A stretch of 64,000 nt of DNA from Candidatus Nitrosocosmicus franklandus (lineage in GTDB: Archaea; Thermoproteota; Nitrososphaeria; Nitrososphaerales; Nitrososphaeraceae), in assembly GCF_900696045.1 (NCBI RefSeq), contig NZ_LR216287.1, positions 186,001 through 250,000 on the forward strand, written 5' to 3'. Position 1 is the first letter of the stretch. The number at the start of each line of letters is the position of its first letter. Position numbers and translations under genes: made by a program. The notes under the pieces are model-generated. The model was not told where the DNA came from. It made no database searches and saw only the letters and a program-made list of their open reading frames with translations. Positions 47,578-57,139 of this stretch are shown here, one piece after another.

Positions 47578-48216
47578 TTGTCTGAAAGTATCGAAAGCAA
47601 AATTAATGAACTAAAGAAATTCACGTTACCCTACTATAGACTAAAAGATCTTCCAAGGACAGGATGGTTGGAGAAACTCAAGATAAAAGAGTCTGAATCA
47701 GTGGCGTCTCATACATTGCTCATGATAGTTATTCTGTTGTTCTGGACCTCAAAATACCCTTTTTCGGATAACAGGAAATTGAGATTAATTAACATGATAC
47801 TAGTTCACGACTTGGCCGAATCAATTGTTGGGGATATTACTCCTGAAGCTATGAATGCAACTAAAAAAAGGAAAATAGAAGAAGAAGCGTTTAGTTTTAT
47901 CTTAAGCAAATTTCCCCAAAACAACTTAACTAAAGATTTTTTAAGCGTCTGGGAAGAATACAACAAGCATTCCTCAATTGACTCAAAGATAGTCCATTTG
48001 ATAGATAAGATAGAAATGCTTCTGCAAGCAGACTTTTACTTTGAAAGTAGAAAAAACATTCAAGTTTCCCAAATCTATCCATTTAAAGAGAGTGTATCTT
48101 CATTTATCAATAATAACAAAAATTACTTTGAGTCATATAACAAACCCAAACAGCAATCAACTGAATATGACGAATTGAGTGAAATTAAAGAAATATTAGC
48201 ATATTTATGCAAATAA
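47578..48216 (+). CDS. HD-domain phosphohydrolase, YfbR/HDDC2-like
   Basis: 212 residues, TTG start. Metal site: His45 (SVASHTLLM), His77-Asp78 (LVHDLAESIVGD) with Glu81 and Asp86, and an Asp in VHLIDKIEMLLQA. The LKDLPRTGWL and DLAESIVGDITP patterns are those of HD_3 5'-deoxynucleotidases that hydrolyse dNMPs (YfbR, HDDC2). Likely nucleotide salvage or pool control. It follows the small membrane peptide and precedes the 110-residue protein by 4 bp. Confidence 0.88.
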   Translation: MSESIESKINELKKFTLPYYRLKDLPRTGWLEKLKIKESESVASHTLLMIVILLFWTSKYPFSDNRKLRLINMILVHDLAESIVGDITPEAMNATKKRKIEEEAFSFILSKFPQNNLTKDFLSVWEEYNKHSSIDSKIVHLIDKIEMLLQADFYFESRKNIQVSQIYPFKESVSSFINNNKNYFESYNKPKQQSTEYDELSEIKEILAYLCK

Positions 48217-48220
48217 CAAT

Positions 48221-48553
48221 ATGCAATACTTTACTGCACTAAAGATTGGAGAGAAGCGGGTAAGGGATGCCCAAGAACTCTTGTCAAGTTTCATCTCGGA
48301 CAATACTCCCGCCCTACCGGCTTTGGCTTTGAAAGACAACAAAAGCAATAATTGGGAGCCGGTAGGAGAAGAAAATTATTTCGCAATTTTAAAGGAAGAT
48401 CAGGGCTATTTAATTGCCATATGTGATAAAAATGGGATTGCAAAATCAATTGCAAACTGGTTCTCCGAAGAAAAAAAGGAGGAGATACGAAGAAAGTTAA
48501 ATGAAAGAGGAGATATCTTTGAATATAATGGAAAAGTCTCTTTGCCAGTATAG
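48221..48553 (+). CDS. Small soluble protein of unknown function, PVGEE type
   Basis: 110 residues. Contains WEPVGEENYFAILKEDQGYL, then ICDKNGIAKSIANWF and a charged helical tail. The PVGEE plus D-x-x-G-x-A-K pattern also occurs in the protein at 61688-62008, so the two may be distant paralogues. It lies 4 bp after the HD phosphohydrolase and 49 bp before the LOR/SDH enzyme in the same operon. No known domain recognised. Confidence 0.68.
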   Translation: MQYFTALKIGEKRVRDAQELLSSFISDNTPALPALALKDNKSNNWEPVGEENYFAILKEDQGYLIAICDKNGIAKSIANWFSEEKKEEIRRKLNERGDIFEYNGKVSLPV

Positions 48554-48602
48554 CTTATTCTACCTTGTGAAAAAATTGGTTTTATGAGAGGATTTGAAAA
48601 TA

Positions 48603-49841
48603 ATGAATAAATACGAGAAGGAAATTGAGGTTAGAGGTCATCTGATAGACTCCTCTATTCTCACACGAATTTTTGATAAGGTGATGGATTTAAAAGGGGA
48701 TTTTACAGTAAAGCAGTTCATAATCGGGAAGAAAAAAGAAGATCACAGTTATGCTAGGTTACTTATAAGAGCGAATTCAGAATCCCATTTGTCCAGTATT
48801 TTAGAAAATTTATACCGCGAAGGAGCGACAAGTATCTCGACAGATTGTGTTACATGTGTTGAAGCACCCAAAGACATGGTTCTGCCTGACGATTTTTATA
48901 GCACAACCAACAATGCAACTCAAATTTACTTTGAAAATACCTGGATAAACGTCGAAAGGATGATGATGGACAAGTGTATTGTGCTTGATCCCGTTACTAA
49001 GACGGCAGTTTGTAAGACTAATCGAGAAGTGAAAAAAGGTGATTTAATTGTGACTGGAGAAAAAGGGATCAAAATTATTCCTCAGGAAAGACCAAGAGAA
49101 GGCGTTGATATTTTTCAATTCATGAGTAGCACTAGCTCTAGCGAGCGACCATCTCAACAAATAGCAAAAAAAGTTGCTTTAGACATTGTTAAGACGAAAC
49201 AAGGTTCTGGAAAGATAATCCTGGTTGCAGGACCAGTAGTAGTTCATTCTGGAGCAGCAGAGATTATAGCAAAAATGATTAGACTTGGACTTGTCGATGG
49301 AATATTGTCAGGTAATGCATTAGCTGTCCATGATATAGAAAATGCATTACTTGGTACATCTCTTGGGATGCATGTTAACGATGGCACACTCGCAATAAGA
49401 GGACATAGGAATCACATGGTAATTGTAAACGAGGTCTTTAAGTTTGGATCCATTAAGGCAATGGTGGAATCAGGTCGGCTGAAAAAAGGTATAATGTACG
49501 AATGTGTCAAAAGGAATGTTCCATTCGTCCTGTGTGGTTCTATACGCGATGACGGACCTATTCCAGATGTAATTACAGATGTAGTTGAGGCACAGATGAA
49601 GTACAAATCCTTACTGAAAGATGCAAGATTAGTAATCATGTTATCAACCATGTTGCATTCCATTGCTGTCGGAAATATGCTGCCTGCCTCAGTTAAGGTG
49701 ATTGCAGTAGATATAAATCAACCAGTCGTTACCAAACTACTTGATAGAGGAACAACCCAAGCAATTGGAGTAGTGACAGATATTGGTTCCTTCTTACCAA
49801 TCGTAATGAAGAATATAGAAAATCTTTTGTCCAAAGGTTAA
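48603..49841 (+). CDS. LOR/SDH-region protein, archaeal ornithine cyclodeaminase-like (TIGR00300 type)
   Basis: 412 residues from the ATG at 48603, preferred over a TTG at 48594 because a GAGAGG element lies about 11 bp upstream. The N-terminal about 120 residues (VRGHLIDSSILTRIFDKVM, ARLLIRANSESHLSSILENL) are the LOR/SDH ACT-like domain. A deoxyhypusine-synthase-like NAD domain follows (IILVAGPVVVHSGAAEIIA, DGILSGNALAVHDIENAL, GTSLGMHVNDG, GSIRDDGPIPDV). Related proteins convert ornithine to proline with NAD+, or deiminate arginine, and this supports the assignment; the exact activity is not certain. Confidence 0.8.
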   Translation: MNKYEKEIEVRGHLIDSSILTRIFDKVMDLKGDFTVKQFIIGKKKEDHSYARLLIRANSESHLSSILENLYREGATSISTDCVTCVEAPKDMVLPDDFYSTTNNATQIYFENTWINVERMMMDKCIVLDPVTKTAVCKTNREVKKGDLIVTGEKGIKIIPQERPREGVDIFQFMSSTSSSERPSQQIAKKVALDIVKTKQGSGKIILVAGPVVVHSGAAEIIAKMIRLGLVDGILSGNALAVHDIENALLGTSLGMHVNDGTLAIRGHRNHMVIVNEVFKFGSIKAMVESGRLKKGIMYECVKRNVPFVLCGSIRDDGPIPDVITDVVEAQMKYKSLLKDARLVIMLSTMLHSIAVGNMLPASVKVIAVDINQPVVTKLLDRGTTQAIGVVTDIGSFLPIVMKNIENLLSKG

Positions 49842-49943
49842 TAACTTTCTATTATGGCAATTTTTCTAGCTGTTCGTACTCTCATTTCAGGAGTAGGACT
49901 CCAGAACCCGTATGACCATTGCACCCAATGAATGTAAATAGAT

Positions 49944-50177
49944 TTAGTAATCCTCGCTTCGCATAACTTCAGAGTCAATAAATTTAATTAATTTTTTATC
50001 AGAGACTCTTGTCATTACATTACATTTCACACACCTAAAAAAAACTTGAGATTTCCTAATTCTTGGCTTCTTTTTAGACTCTAGATGCTTGACAATCCAA
50101 TCCTTTGGTGATCTTGTTTTACAATATGGACAAACAATACACGTTGATACTTCATCAATATCGTTTGAGATTGACAT
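49944..50177 (-). CDS. Small zinc-finger protein of unknown function
   Basis: 77 residues. CIVCPYCKTR near the N terminus and FFRCVKCNVMTR near the middle give four Cys of a split zinc ribbon, separated by a basic stretch (KHLESKKKPRIRKSQ). Probably binds RNA or DNA, or acts as a protein adaptor. It lies between convergent operons and has no clear partner. Confidence 0.72.
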   Translation of the reverse strand: MSISNDIDEVSTCIVCPYCKTRSPKDWIVKHLESKKKPRIRKSQVFFRCVKCNVMTRVSDKKLIKFIDSEVMRSEDY

Positions 50178-50420
50178 AATGGTGTCTTCTTAGTATTCTC
50201 CAACCTATTTATTTTAGATTCTCTTGAGGTATTGCCCGTTTCATCATACTTTGACATTTAACTTTAAACGGTATAAGAAATCATTAGTTGGGGTTTCCTT
50301 TTATTAAAGAAAGAGATAATTTTTAGATATAACGTAAATTTATCTACATCAAATCATGCAGGAAGAGAACTTTGTGAGGCTAAAGATCCTGCATATTATT
50401 TTATTCGTCTTTCTTATGCA

Positions 50421-51947
50421 TTAATCACCTTTACTGAGGATCTCTTTTATTAAGCTCATTGCAACCTGCGGATCAGCCTTGCCCTTAGTGTCTTTCATGA
50501 CTAAACCCAGTATAAAATTATTAACATTCGGATTGTTCTTATACTGCTTTACAAGATGAGGTTGTTTAGCAATTATTTTTTTTATCAAATCAGATATCTG
50601 ATCAGAATCCGAGATTTTTCCGATATCCATTTTCTCCACTAATTCAAGTGGATCTTCGCCAGTTCTCAGACTTGTATCAAAAACCTCTCTCGCCAATTTC
50701 CTATTAACATTTTTCTCATTGACTAATCTCGCCATTGTAGCAATCAATTGAGGTGATAAATGCAAGCTAGACAAATCAGTACTATGGCTTTTACTAATGT
50801 CTGATTTTTCCGACTCATTTAGCTTGGTCAACATTTCATTAACAATCCAATTAGATACCTCAACAGGAGAATCATAAAATTTTAAGGCTTCTTCAAAAAA
50901 ATCACTAATCTTTTTACTATTTATCAGTATCCGTGCTGTGTGGGGTGTGATTTTAAAAGCATTAATGTACCTATCCAGTCTTTCCCGTGGAAGCTCGTTC
51001 ATCTGTTCCCTTAATTTGGAAACAAATATTTTACCTCCAAGGTTGATCCTTGGAATATCAGGTTCAGGGAAATATTTGTAATCTTCTTCTTCTTCTTTTG
51101 ATCTCGCAGAAATTGTTATTTTTCTTTTTTCGTCCCAATGTCTGGTTTCTGCTTGGACCGTAATATCGTGCATAGCCATGGTCTTTTGCCTTGTTATTTC
51201 ATAGTAAATTGATTTTTCTACATCTTTAAATGAACTGATATTCTTGATCTCCACCTTTTTTCCTCCTCCTAATGATACATTTACATCACACCGAATTGCT
51301 CCTTCCAAATTTGGGTCGCATACATCCAGGTACTCAAAAATATTGATTATTTCATTTAGAAAAAGTCTGACATCAGAAGGTTCTGTGAAATCTGGTTCAG
51401 TGACGATTTCAACTAGTGCGACACCAGCTCTATTGTAATCTATCAAACTATAGGAATTATTCGAGGGTGTATCATCTTCATAAACTATCTTTCCGGGATC
51501 TTCTTCCAATTGAATTCTGGTAATTCTAATGGGTGGTTTACTCCCGCTATTAACATATGAAGTGTCTTTATCACCCCTCAAGCCAGTAGATAAATCATAT
51601 AATCCATTGACACCAATGCTGCTTATCTCGTAAGAATTGTATTGAGTGATTTGAAAATTTTTGGGCAAATCAGGATAAAAGTAATTCTTCCTATAGAAAG
51701 AAATCTTTTCAGGGATGTCACATCCAAATGCCAAACAAATCATTGAAGCAAATTCCACTGCCCTTCTGTTCAACAAGGGTAACGACCCTGGTAATCCAAG
51801 GCAAATTGGACAAGTATTTTCATTAGGTAATGAATTCCTATAATTACATAGACAATTACAAAATAGTTTTGTGTTAAGATTGGTAAGCTGACAATGAATT
51901 TCAAGCCCTATTTTCAATTGTTCAACGTTTGTTGTAGTCAATTTCAT
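50421..51947 (-). CDS. gatB: Asp/Glu-tRNA amidotransferase subunit B
   Basis: 508 residues from the ATG at 51945-51947, which overlaps the gatA stop (ATGA); an earlier in-frame ATG (51962) is inside gatA and less likely. GatB binds the tRNA and phosphorylates the Asp/Glu side chain before amide transfer. Motifs: GLEIHCQL, zinc cysteines (FCNCLCNYR, ENTCPICLGLPG), RAGVALVEIVTEPDF, ISARSKEEEEDYKYFPEPD and a C-terminal YqeY-like domain. It is last in the aspS-gatC-gatA-gatB operon. Confidence 0.96.
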   Translation of the reverse strand: MKLTTTNVEQLKIGLEIHCQLTNLNTKLFCNCLCNYRNSLPNENTCPICLGLPGSLPLLNRRAVEFASMICLAFGCDIPEKISFYRKNYFYPDLPKNFQITQYNSYEISSIGVNGLYDLSTGLRGDKDTSYVNSGSKPPIRITRIQLEEDPGKIVYEDDTPSNNSYSLIDYNRAGVALVEIVTEPDFTEPSDVRLFLNEIINIFEYLDVCDPNLEGAIRCDVNVSLGGGKKVEIKNISSFKDVEKSIYYEITRQKTMAMHDITVQAETRHWDEKRKITISARSKEEEEDYKYFPEPDIPRINLGGKIFVSKLREQMNELPRERLDRYINAFKITPHTARILINSKKISDFFEEALKFYDSPVEVSNWIVNEMLTKLNESEKSDISKSHSTDLSSLHLSPQLIATMARLVNEKNVNRKLAREVFDTSLRTGEDPLELVEKMDIGKISDSDQISDLIKKIIAKQPHLVKQYKNNPNVNNFILGLVMKDTKGKADPQVAMSLIKEILSKGD

Positions 51948-53407
51948 AAGCAGGGATAACACTCTCGATAATCAAAAGCCTTTTCAAACAAGCAGGCCAA
52001 ATCAATAAGTTTCTGTTCCTCGAAGGCATTTGCTATCAACTGGACGCCATATGGAAGACCCTCCTTAGAAAATCCAGCTGGAATTGAAATAGCAGGTAAT
52101 CCAGTAAGATTTGCAATGATTGTGAACAAGTCTAAATTGTATAGGTCTACAGGATTAGATAATTTTTCTCCTAATCGAAAAGGGAGAACTGGCATAGTTG
52201 GAAGTAAGATGATATCAAATTTTGTGAATAAATTAAGAAATTCTTGTCTAATCAATGAACGTACAAGTTGTGCTTTTTGATAATATTTACCGAAATATCC
52301 AGCAGATAAAACATAGGACCCTAGTAATATTCTTCGCTTAACTTCATCGCCAAACATCGATCTAGCTTTTGAGAAATAACTTTTCCATTCATATCCTTCA
52401 GGATTTGAATAATAACCATATCTTAAATTGTCAAATCTCGAAAGATTACTTGATGCCTCTGCAGTAGCAATTATGTAATATGCGGCTACCGCATAATCTA
52501 GTATTGATAATTTGACTTCCTCCAAATGGTAGTGATGTTTCTTAAGGAAATTAATTTTTTCTTGTATCCCACTTGCAATTTGGAAATCAGAACTATCTAT
52601 TAATTCCGAAAGTAATGCCACCTTGAGACTAATTTTCTGCAATTCTTGATCTGATTTAATCTTACAGGGATCATTTCGAGTATAAGTTGTATTATCTTTA
52701 GCATCCTCTCCGGATATTGTATTAAAGATAGGCACGATATCAAAAATTGTTCTTGTGATAGGTCCTATCTGTTCAAGTGAATTAGAATACGAGACCAGTC
52801 CGCTCCTACTCACACTCCCGTAGGTTGGTTTGAGTCCAACTACAGAACAAAAACTTGCAGGACATCTTATTGACCCGCCAGTATCAGAGCCTAGAGAGAT
52901 TGGGATTTGAAGAGATGATACAGATGCAGCGCTTCCTCCCGATGATCCACCTGCAACAAATTGAGTGTTCCATGGATTTCTTACCGGCCCATACGCCGAG
53001 AATTCAGAGGTACTCCCCATACCGAATTCATCCATATTTAATTTACCAATGATTATGCCATCCTGTTTCTCTATTTGTTCTATAACGGTGGCATTGTATG
53101 GAGAAATATATTCGCTAAGCATTTTAGACGCACATGTATTTTTCAACCCTTTTACACAAATATTGTCCTTTACTCCTATTGGCACCCCGGCCAATATTCC
53201 TGTTTTTTCACCTCCTCTGATCTTCTTGTCTATTTCCCTTGCCCTTTCAATGGCGTATTCAAAATTCTTTGTAATGAATGAATTAATATGTTTATCTACT
53301 TTATTTATCCTGTCGACAATTACAGACACGTACTCTTCCGCCGTGAATTCACCATTTCGAATTTTATCTGATACCACATTTGCAGATAATTTAAATAATT
53401 CCTTCAA
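51944..53407 (-). CDS. gatA: Asp/Glu-tRNA amidotransferase subunit A
   Basis: 487 residues. Amidase-signature glutaminase that supplies ammonia to GatB. Catalytic residues: Lys80 (GVPIGVKDN), cis-Ser155 (GGSSGGSAAS) and nucleophile Ser179 (GSDTGGSIRCPA). The start lies 3 bp after the gatC stop and the stop overlaps the gatB ATG, so the three genes are tightly coupled. Length is normal. Confidence 0.97.
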   Translation of the reverse strand: MKELFKLSANVVSDKIRNGEFTAEEYVSVIVDRINKVDKHINSFITKNFEYAIERAREIDKKIRGGEKTGILAGVPIGVKDNICVKGLKNTCASKMLSEYISPYNATVIEQIEKQDGIIIGKLNMDEFGMGSTSEFSAYGPVRNPWNTQFVAGGSSGGSAASVSSLQIPISLGSDTGGSIRCPASFCSVVGLKPTYGSVSRSGLVSYSNSLEQIGPITRTIFDIVPIFNTISGEDAKDNTTYTRNDPCKIKSDQELQKISLKVALLSELIDSSDFQIASGIQEKINFLKKHHYHLEEVKLSILDYAVAAYYIIATAEASSNLSRFDNLRYGYYSNPEGYEWKSYFSKARSMFGDEVKRRILLGSYVLSAGYFGKYYQKAQLVRSLIRQEFLNLFTKFDIILLPTMPVLPFRLGEKLSNPVDLYNLDLFTIIANLTGLPAISIPAGFSKEGLPYGVQLIANAFEEQKLIDLACLFEKAFDYRECYPCL

Positions 53408-53410
53408 TCC

Positions 53411-53713
53411 CTAAATCCTCGGGCCCAAAATGTATCCATTCTTTGTATTCAAGGGCTTGATTTTGATATTAACTGAACTCTCTGCAAGTTTTCCAGTTTG
53501 TGGTTCATCATCTCGAAGCGAATCGAAGGGCTTTTCAATTTTCATATCACCACCCATCTTCAATTTATTATCACCTGTTGTATCAAATTCGTCAAGTTTA
53601 TCAAATAATGTCAACACCTCGTGAATCTTTTTCGCAGTCTCGATTATCATTTCATTAGGTATTTCTAATTTAGAGAGTTCGCATAACTTTTTTATGTCAT
53701 CAACATTTGACAT
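53411..53713 (-). CDS. gatC: Asp/Glu-tRNA amidotransferase subunit C
   Basis: 100 residues. GatC is a small wrapper that stabilises the GatA-GatB interface. Shows IKKLCELSKLEIPNEMI at the N terminus, then FDKLDEFDT and a long acidic tail region with DSLRDDEPQ, as in GatC. It lies 37 bp after aspS and 3 bp before gatA. Confidence 0.92.
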   Translation of the reverse strand: MSNVDDIKKLCELSKLEIPNEMIIETAKKIHEVLTLFDKLDEFDTTGDNKLKMGGDMKIEKPFDSLRDDEPQTGKLAESSVNIKIKPLNTKNGYILGPRI

Positions 53714-53749
53714 GAACTAGGTGGGTTCGCACTCAAGCTTATATTTATC

Positions 53750-55111
53750 TTATGGAGTCAACCTATCTATATCTCGTGGGTAAAAAGTAGCATCCCGTAT
53801 GTTCTCTAACTTTAATAATGCCATAACTAACCTTTCTAATCCCAATCCAAATCCAGCATGTGGCGGCATCGCATAATCAAATACCCTGAGATGGTAGTCA
53901 AATGCTGTAGAATTGAGCCCTTTCTTTTTCATGTTTTCAATAAGTAAATCCTTATTGTTAATGCGAGTGCTCCCAGACGATAGTTCTAACCCACCGAACA
54001 TCAAATCAAACGACTCGCTTAGGAGATTCTTTTCATCGATTGCGGATTCTTTTTGAGCATTGCCTGGGGTTATGGATTTAACGTAAAAGGGTTTCATTGA
54101 CGCTGGCCAGTCTGTTATGAAAAAGAATTCGTCACTAAAAATATCTTTAAGAATTTTAGGTGAGATGTCATCACCCCATCTTATAAATTTATGATTTGCC
54201 TGAAGATTGTTTATTAATTCTGTATAAGTAATCCGAGGAAACGATCCACTTACATTTGGTAGCTTGATCCCTAGATTTTCAAGTTCATTCGCATTCTTGG
54301 AATTGATTCTATTGACAATATGACGTATCAATTTTTCCAGATGCTCCATCATATCACGATAATCTACATAGGCCTTCTCAGCATCAATTGAAATTGCTTC
54401 GGATAAATGTCTATTTGTTCTCGATGGCTCGGCTCTAAATATAGGAGCTATCTCAAATACACTTTCAAATGCCATTGTAAGTTGCTCCTTGTATAACTGA
54501 GGGCTTTGAGCGAGAAATGCCTCCCTATCATAATAAAATATCGGAAACAAAGCAGCCCCTCCTTCGGTAGCTGTAGCAATCATCTTTGGAGTATTCACTT
54601 CGATAAAGTAATTTTCGTTGAAATATTCGCGAATTGAATTTATTATCGTATTTCTAATCTTAAATACAAATTGCAGGTAATTTCGTCTCAGGTCTATTGC
54701 TCGTAAATCTAATCGTGTATCAATCCCTATCGAAGAAATAGCTTGAGTTAGAAAAGGAGGAGGTTTATTAGAAATGGAAAGAATCTTAATTTCCTTTGGC
54801 AATATTTCAATTTGACTAGAAGAATTTTTCTGTTCAACGACTACCCCCGTTATTGCCAATGATGAATGTTCTTTCAAATTCCTCAAGGTTTTAAATAATT
54901 GAAGTGATGTTTCCTTCTTCTTGACAACAATCTGTACTTCTCCAAACTGATCTCTAAGTTGAAGAAAAAGCACGTTACCATGATCACGCTTAGATGAAAT
55001 CCAACCTACTACCACAACCTCCTCGTTAACATTCTTACGAGATATTTCAAAGGAATAATGTGAACGTCTCAGATTTCCAAGGTCATCTTCAAGTACGATT
55101 TTGTCATCCAT
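53750..55111 (-). CDS. aspS: Aspartyl-tRNA synthetase (probably non-discriminating Asp/Asn type)
   Basis: 453 residues. OB-fold anticodon domain (VVVGWISSKRDHGNVL, about 33-48), motif 2 FRAEPSRTNRHLSEAIS and motif 3 GFGLGLERLVMA. This is the archaeal/eukaryal AspRS subtype. Its operon with gatCAB implies that it charges both tRNA-Asp and tRNA-Asn, with Asp-tRNA-Asn then amidated by GatCAB. Confirming this needs the absence of asnS in the rest of the genome. Confidence 0.94.
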   Translation of the reverse strand: MDDKIVLEDDLGNLRRSHYSFEISRKNVNEEVVVVGWISSKRDHGNVLFLQLRDQFGEVQIVVKKKETSLQLFKTLRNLKEHSSLAITGVVVEQKNSSSQIEILPKEIKILSISNKPPPFLTQAISSIGIDTRLDLRAIDLRRNYLQFVFKIRNTIINSIREYFNENYFIEVNTPKMIATATEGGAALFPIFYYDREAFLAQSPQLYKEQLTMAFESVFEIAPIFRAEPSRTNRHLSEAISIDAEKAYVDYRDMMEHLEKLIRHIVNRINSKNANELENLGIKLPNVSGSFPRITYTELINNLQANHKFIRWGDDISPKILKDIFSDEFFFITDWPASMKPFYVKSITPGNAQKESAIDEKNLLSESFDLMFGGLELSSGSTRINNKDLLIENMKKKGLNSTAFDYHLRVFDYAMPPHAGFGLGLERLVMALLKLENIRDATFYPRDIDRLTP

Positions 55112-55856
55112 TCTAATATACTAGTTTCAAATTTTTATTAGAATATATCTCTTGCGTGGCTAATCCAAGATAAAAAATTTTGGGCCGGATTTATCAAAAT
55201 CATTTATCAAATATAAAATTGGCTTTTAACTTGATTCTGTGTTATTAATCTTGTCTAAAATTTTCCAGGCATCTCTATACCTCGGTATAGACAGATTAGT
55301 TTCATTCTCAATCTTGAGAAGATGGTATATCCCAAATTATTGCAATCAACTTAGCTTTGTTTCTCCTTGATGCTAATTTGATCTTTGTCGAATGGATGGT
55401 AGTAATAAAAGATTTTTAGAAGGATTCATTCATACTATAAGACTATAACTCTTTGTAGTAACATATTAGAATTAAACAAGTTAACAGGTGAGTAGAATTA
55501 ATGAGATATCGGTAACAAATTGGTAACAAAAATGGATCACTTTGTAAAATTCATCTTTTGTTCCCGATCCACTATGTGTACTAATAACATCATGGGTCAG
55601 ATGGTTTTAGTAATGATATCGGTTTTGTAAAAGAACCTAATGACGAGTATAGATCCTAATATGGTTATATGAATGGCTTCTTATGATTATAGAAAAGTTC
55701 ATGATGTTGTTACTTTAAAATAAATCTTGTTGTTTGTTAATTTTTCTTCACATCCTGTCAAACAGTAAAATAAACATGTCATGATTTTATATAAAAACTT
55801 GGGTTTCAGGTGAAGAATAAAATTACATTTTAAACAAGAATTATTGTTTTACACCA
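55112..55856. other. Decayed intergenic region, possible remnant on the minus strand at 55226-55390
   Basis: Minus-strand frames in this stretch, each short and shifted relative to the next, read FDKDQISIKEKQS, KLIAIIWDIPSSQD and then GIYHLLKIENETNLSIP with YRDAWKILDKINNTESS before a TAA at 55226-55228. Together they resemble one degraded gene, family unknown. A TATA-like string (TTTTATATAAAA, about 55785-55796) precedes the pseudogene at 55857. Confidence 0.4.
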
Positions 55857-56236
55857 ATGAAGCCATTAATCATTTTTTCTTGTTGACGGTCTTAGTGAGT
55901 GTTACTACGACATTATTGAACAAGGCCTTTGCTCAGACATCTGTAAAGGAAATTGTGATTAGACCTGATTCCTTTAAGATACAGATAGTATCTACAATTG
56001 TATGAAAATTGCAATTACTGTAGGAACAAAGTGATTAGTGATTAGAGTGAACAAAGATTTTAGATCCACATTGTTACAGAGATTCAAGTGTTGTTTGGCT
56101 CAGAACACTTGCGTCGATGAATCATATATATATTTGAGAAGATTGGAACACTTGAATATCAATGCAACCGCAGCTTGAATTGGCAGGAAAGATAATTGTA
56201 AATGGTAATCTCTATGATACAGTTCTAGATTTCTAA
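55857..56236 (+). pseudogene. Frameshifted secreted-protein gene remnant
   Basis: Starts ATG at 55857 (MKPLIIFS), then needs a one-base shift in a T run near 55870-55880 to reach the signal peptide LLTVLVSVTTTLLNKAFAQ and the mature start TSVKEIVIRPDSFKIQIV; this frame ends at TGA 56003. Further shifted frames read VIRVNKDFRSTLLQRF and then QPQLELAGKIIVNGNLYDTV with LDF and TAA at 56234-56236. At least two shifts and stops interrupt it. A signal peptide with an AFAQ cleavage site is clear. The original gene was an exported protein; family not identified. Confidence 0.6.
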
Positions 56237-56717
56237 GGAAGACGAAACCAAAATAAAATATCTTGAATAAACTACTTGGTTCGTTGCATTCAATGTATAA
56301 GAAACGTGTGTTTCTTGACACCCATGATCAAGATATGATGGTTATCTTTTAAATAGCGAACAAAAATTTTGTATGTTTGTATAGAATCACATGCATTTCT
56401 TGTAATGTCTTTTTCAATAACATGTATGAGACGAATTTGGTCTTTCATCCCTCTATCTATTGTAACCATCTACTCGAGACCTAAAATCGACAGTAGTTGT
56501 TCTCCCAGAGGTAGGTAGCGTCAAATAGTGAATGTCATTCGTCCATGATCTGCTAGAGATTCCCACAACAAGAAAAAAAATCATCAATGGACTTATCGAG
56601 ACTTGCTCTTTACTCTAAAACGCAGAGAATTTGCCATAAAGTCTATGACAGGCAAATCAACCGTTAGATGGTTGAACACAACAAATATTCAAATACTGTC
56701 ATGGCGTTGTATTTATA
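56237..56717. other. Intergenic, nothing recognised
   Basis: Follows the pseudogene and runs to the thioredoxin gene. A 73-codon minus frame (56100-56321) overlaps the pseudogene and was not accepted. No repeat or terminator recognised. Confidence 0.45.
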
Positions 56718-57053
56718 ATGGGAAACGACAAAGTCACTCATGTAACGACAAGTAATTGGGAATCCGAAGTATTAAAATCGGAGAAGCCAGTGTTTGTAGA
56801 CTTTTGGGCGGAATGGTGTGGTCCATGCCGCATGGTTGGCCCAGTTGTCGAACAAATAGCCCAATCATATTCGGACAAAGTAAAGGTTGTAAAATTAAAT
56901 GTAGACGAAAATCAAGAAATTGCTATGAAATACGGCATTCAGTCGATTCCTTCGTTGCTAATTTTCAAAGGCGGAAAAGAGATAAGACGAACGATTGGTG
57001 CAGCACCCAAAGATACATATATCAAGTTCATTAACGAGGCAATCACGTCGTAG
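56718..57053 (+). CDS. Thioredoxin
   Basis: 111 residues. The redox-active motif [10 protein letters not shown] gives Cys34 and Cys37. The buried Asp (FVDFW) and cis-Pro ([15 protein letters not shown]) are normal. It reduces protein disulfides in the cytoplasm, together with a thioredoxin reductase not seen in this window. Followed 87 bp later by alaS. Confidence 0.96.
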   Translation: MGNDKVTHVTTSNWESEVLKSEKPVFVDFWAEWCGPCRMVGPVVEQIAQSYSDKVKVVKLNVDENQEIAMKYGIQSIPSLLIFKGGKEIRRTIGAAPKDTYIKFINEAITS

Positions 57054-57139
57054 TAGTAAATGACCTTATTTTTTTGCTAACTAACTATAACTAGTTTTAA
57101 AAGCATTAATATCCTCTTTTACTATAGCTAATTTCTGAT

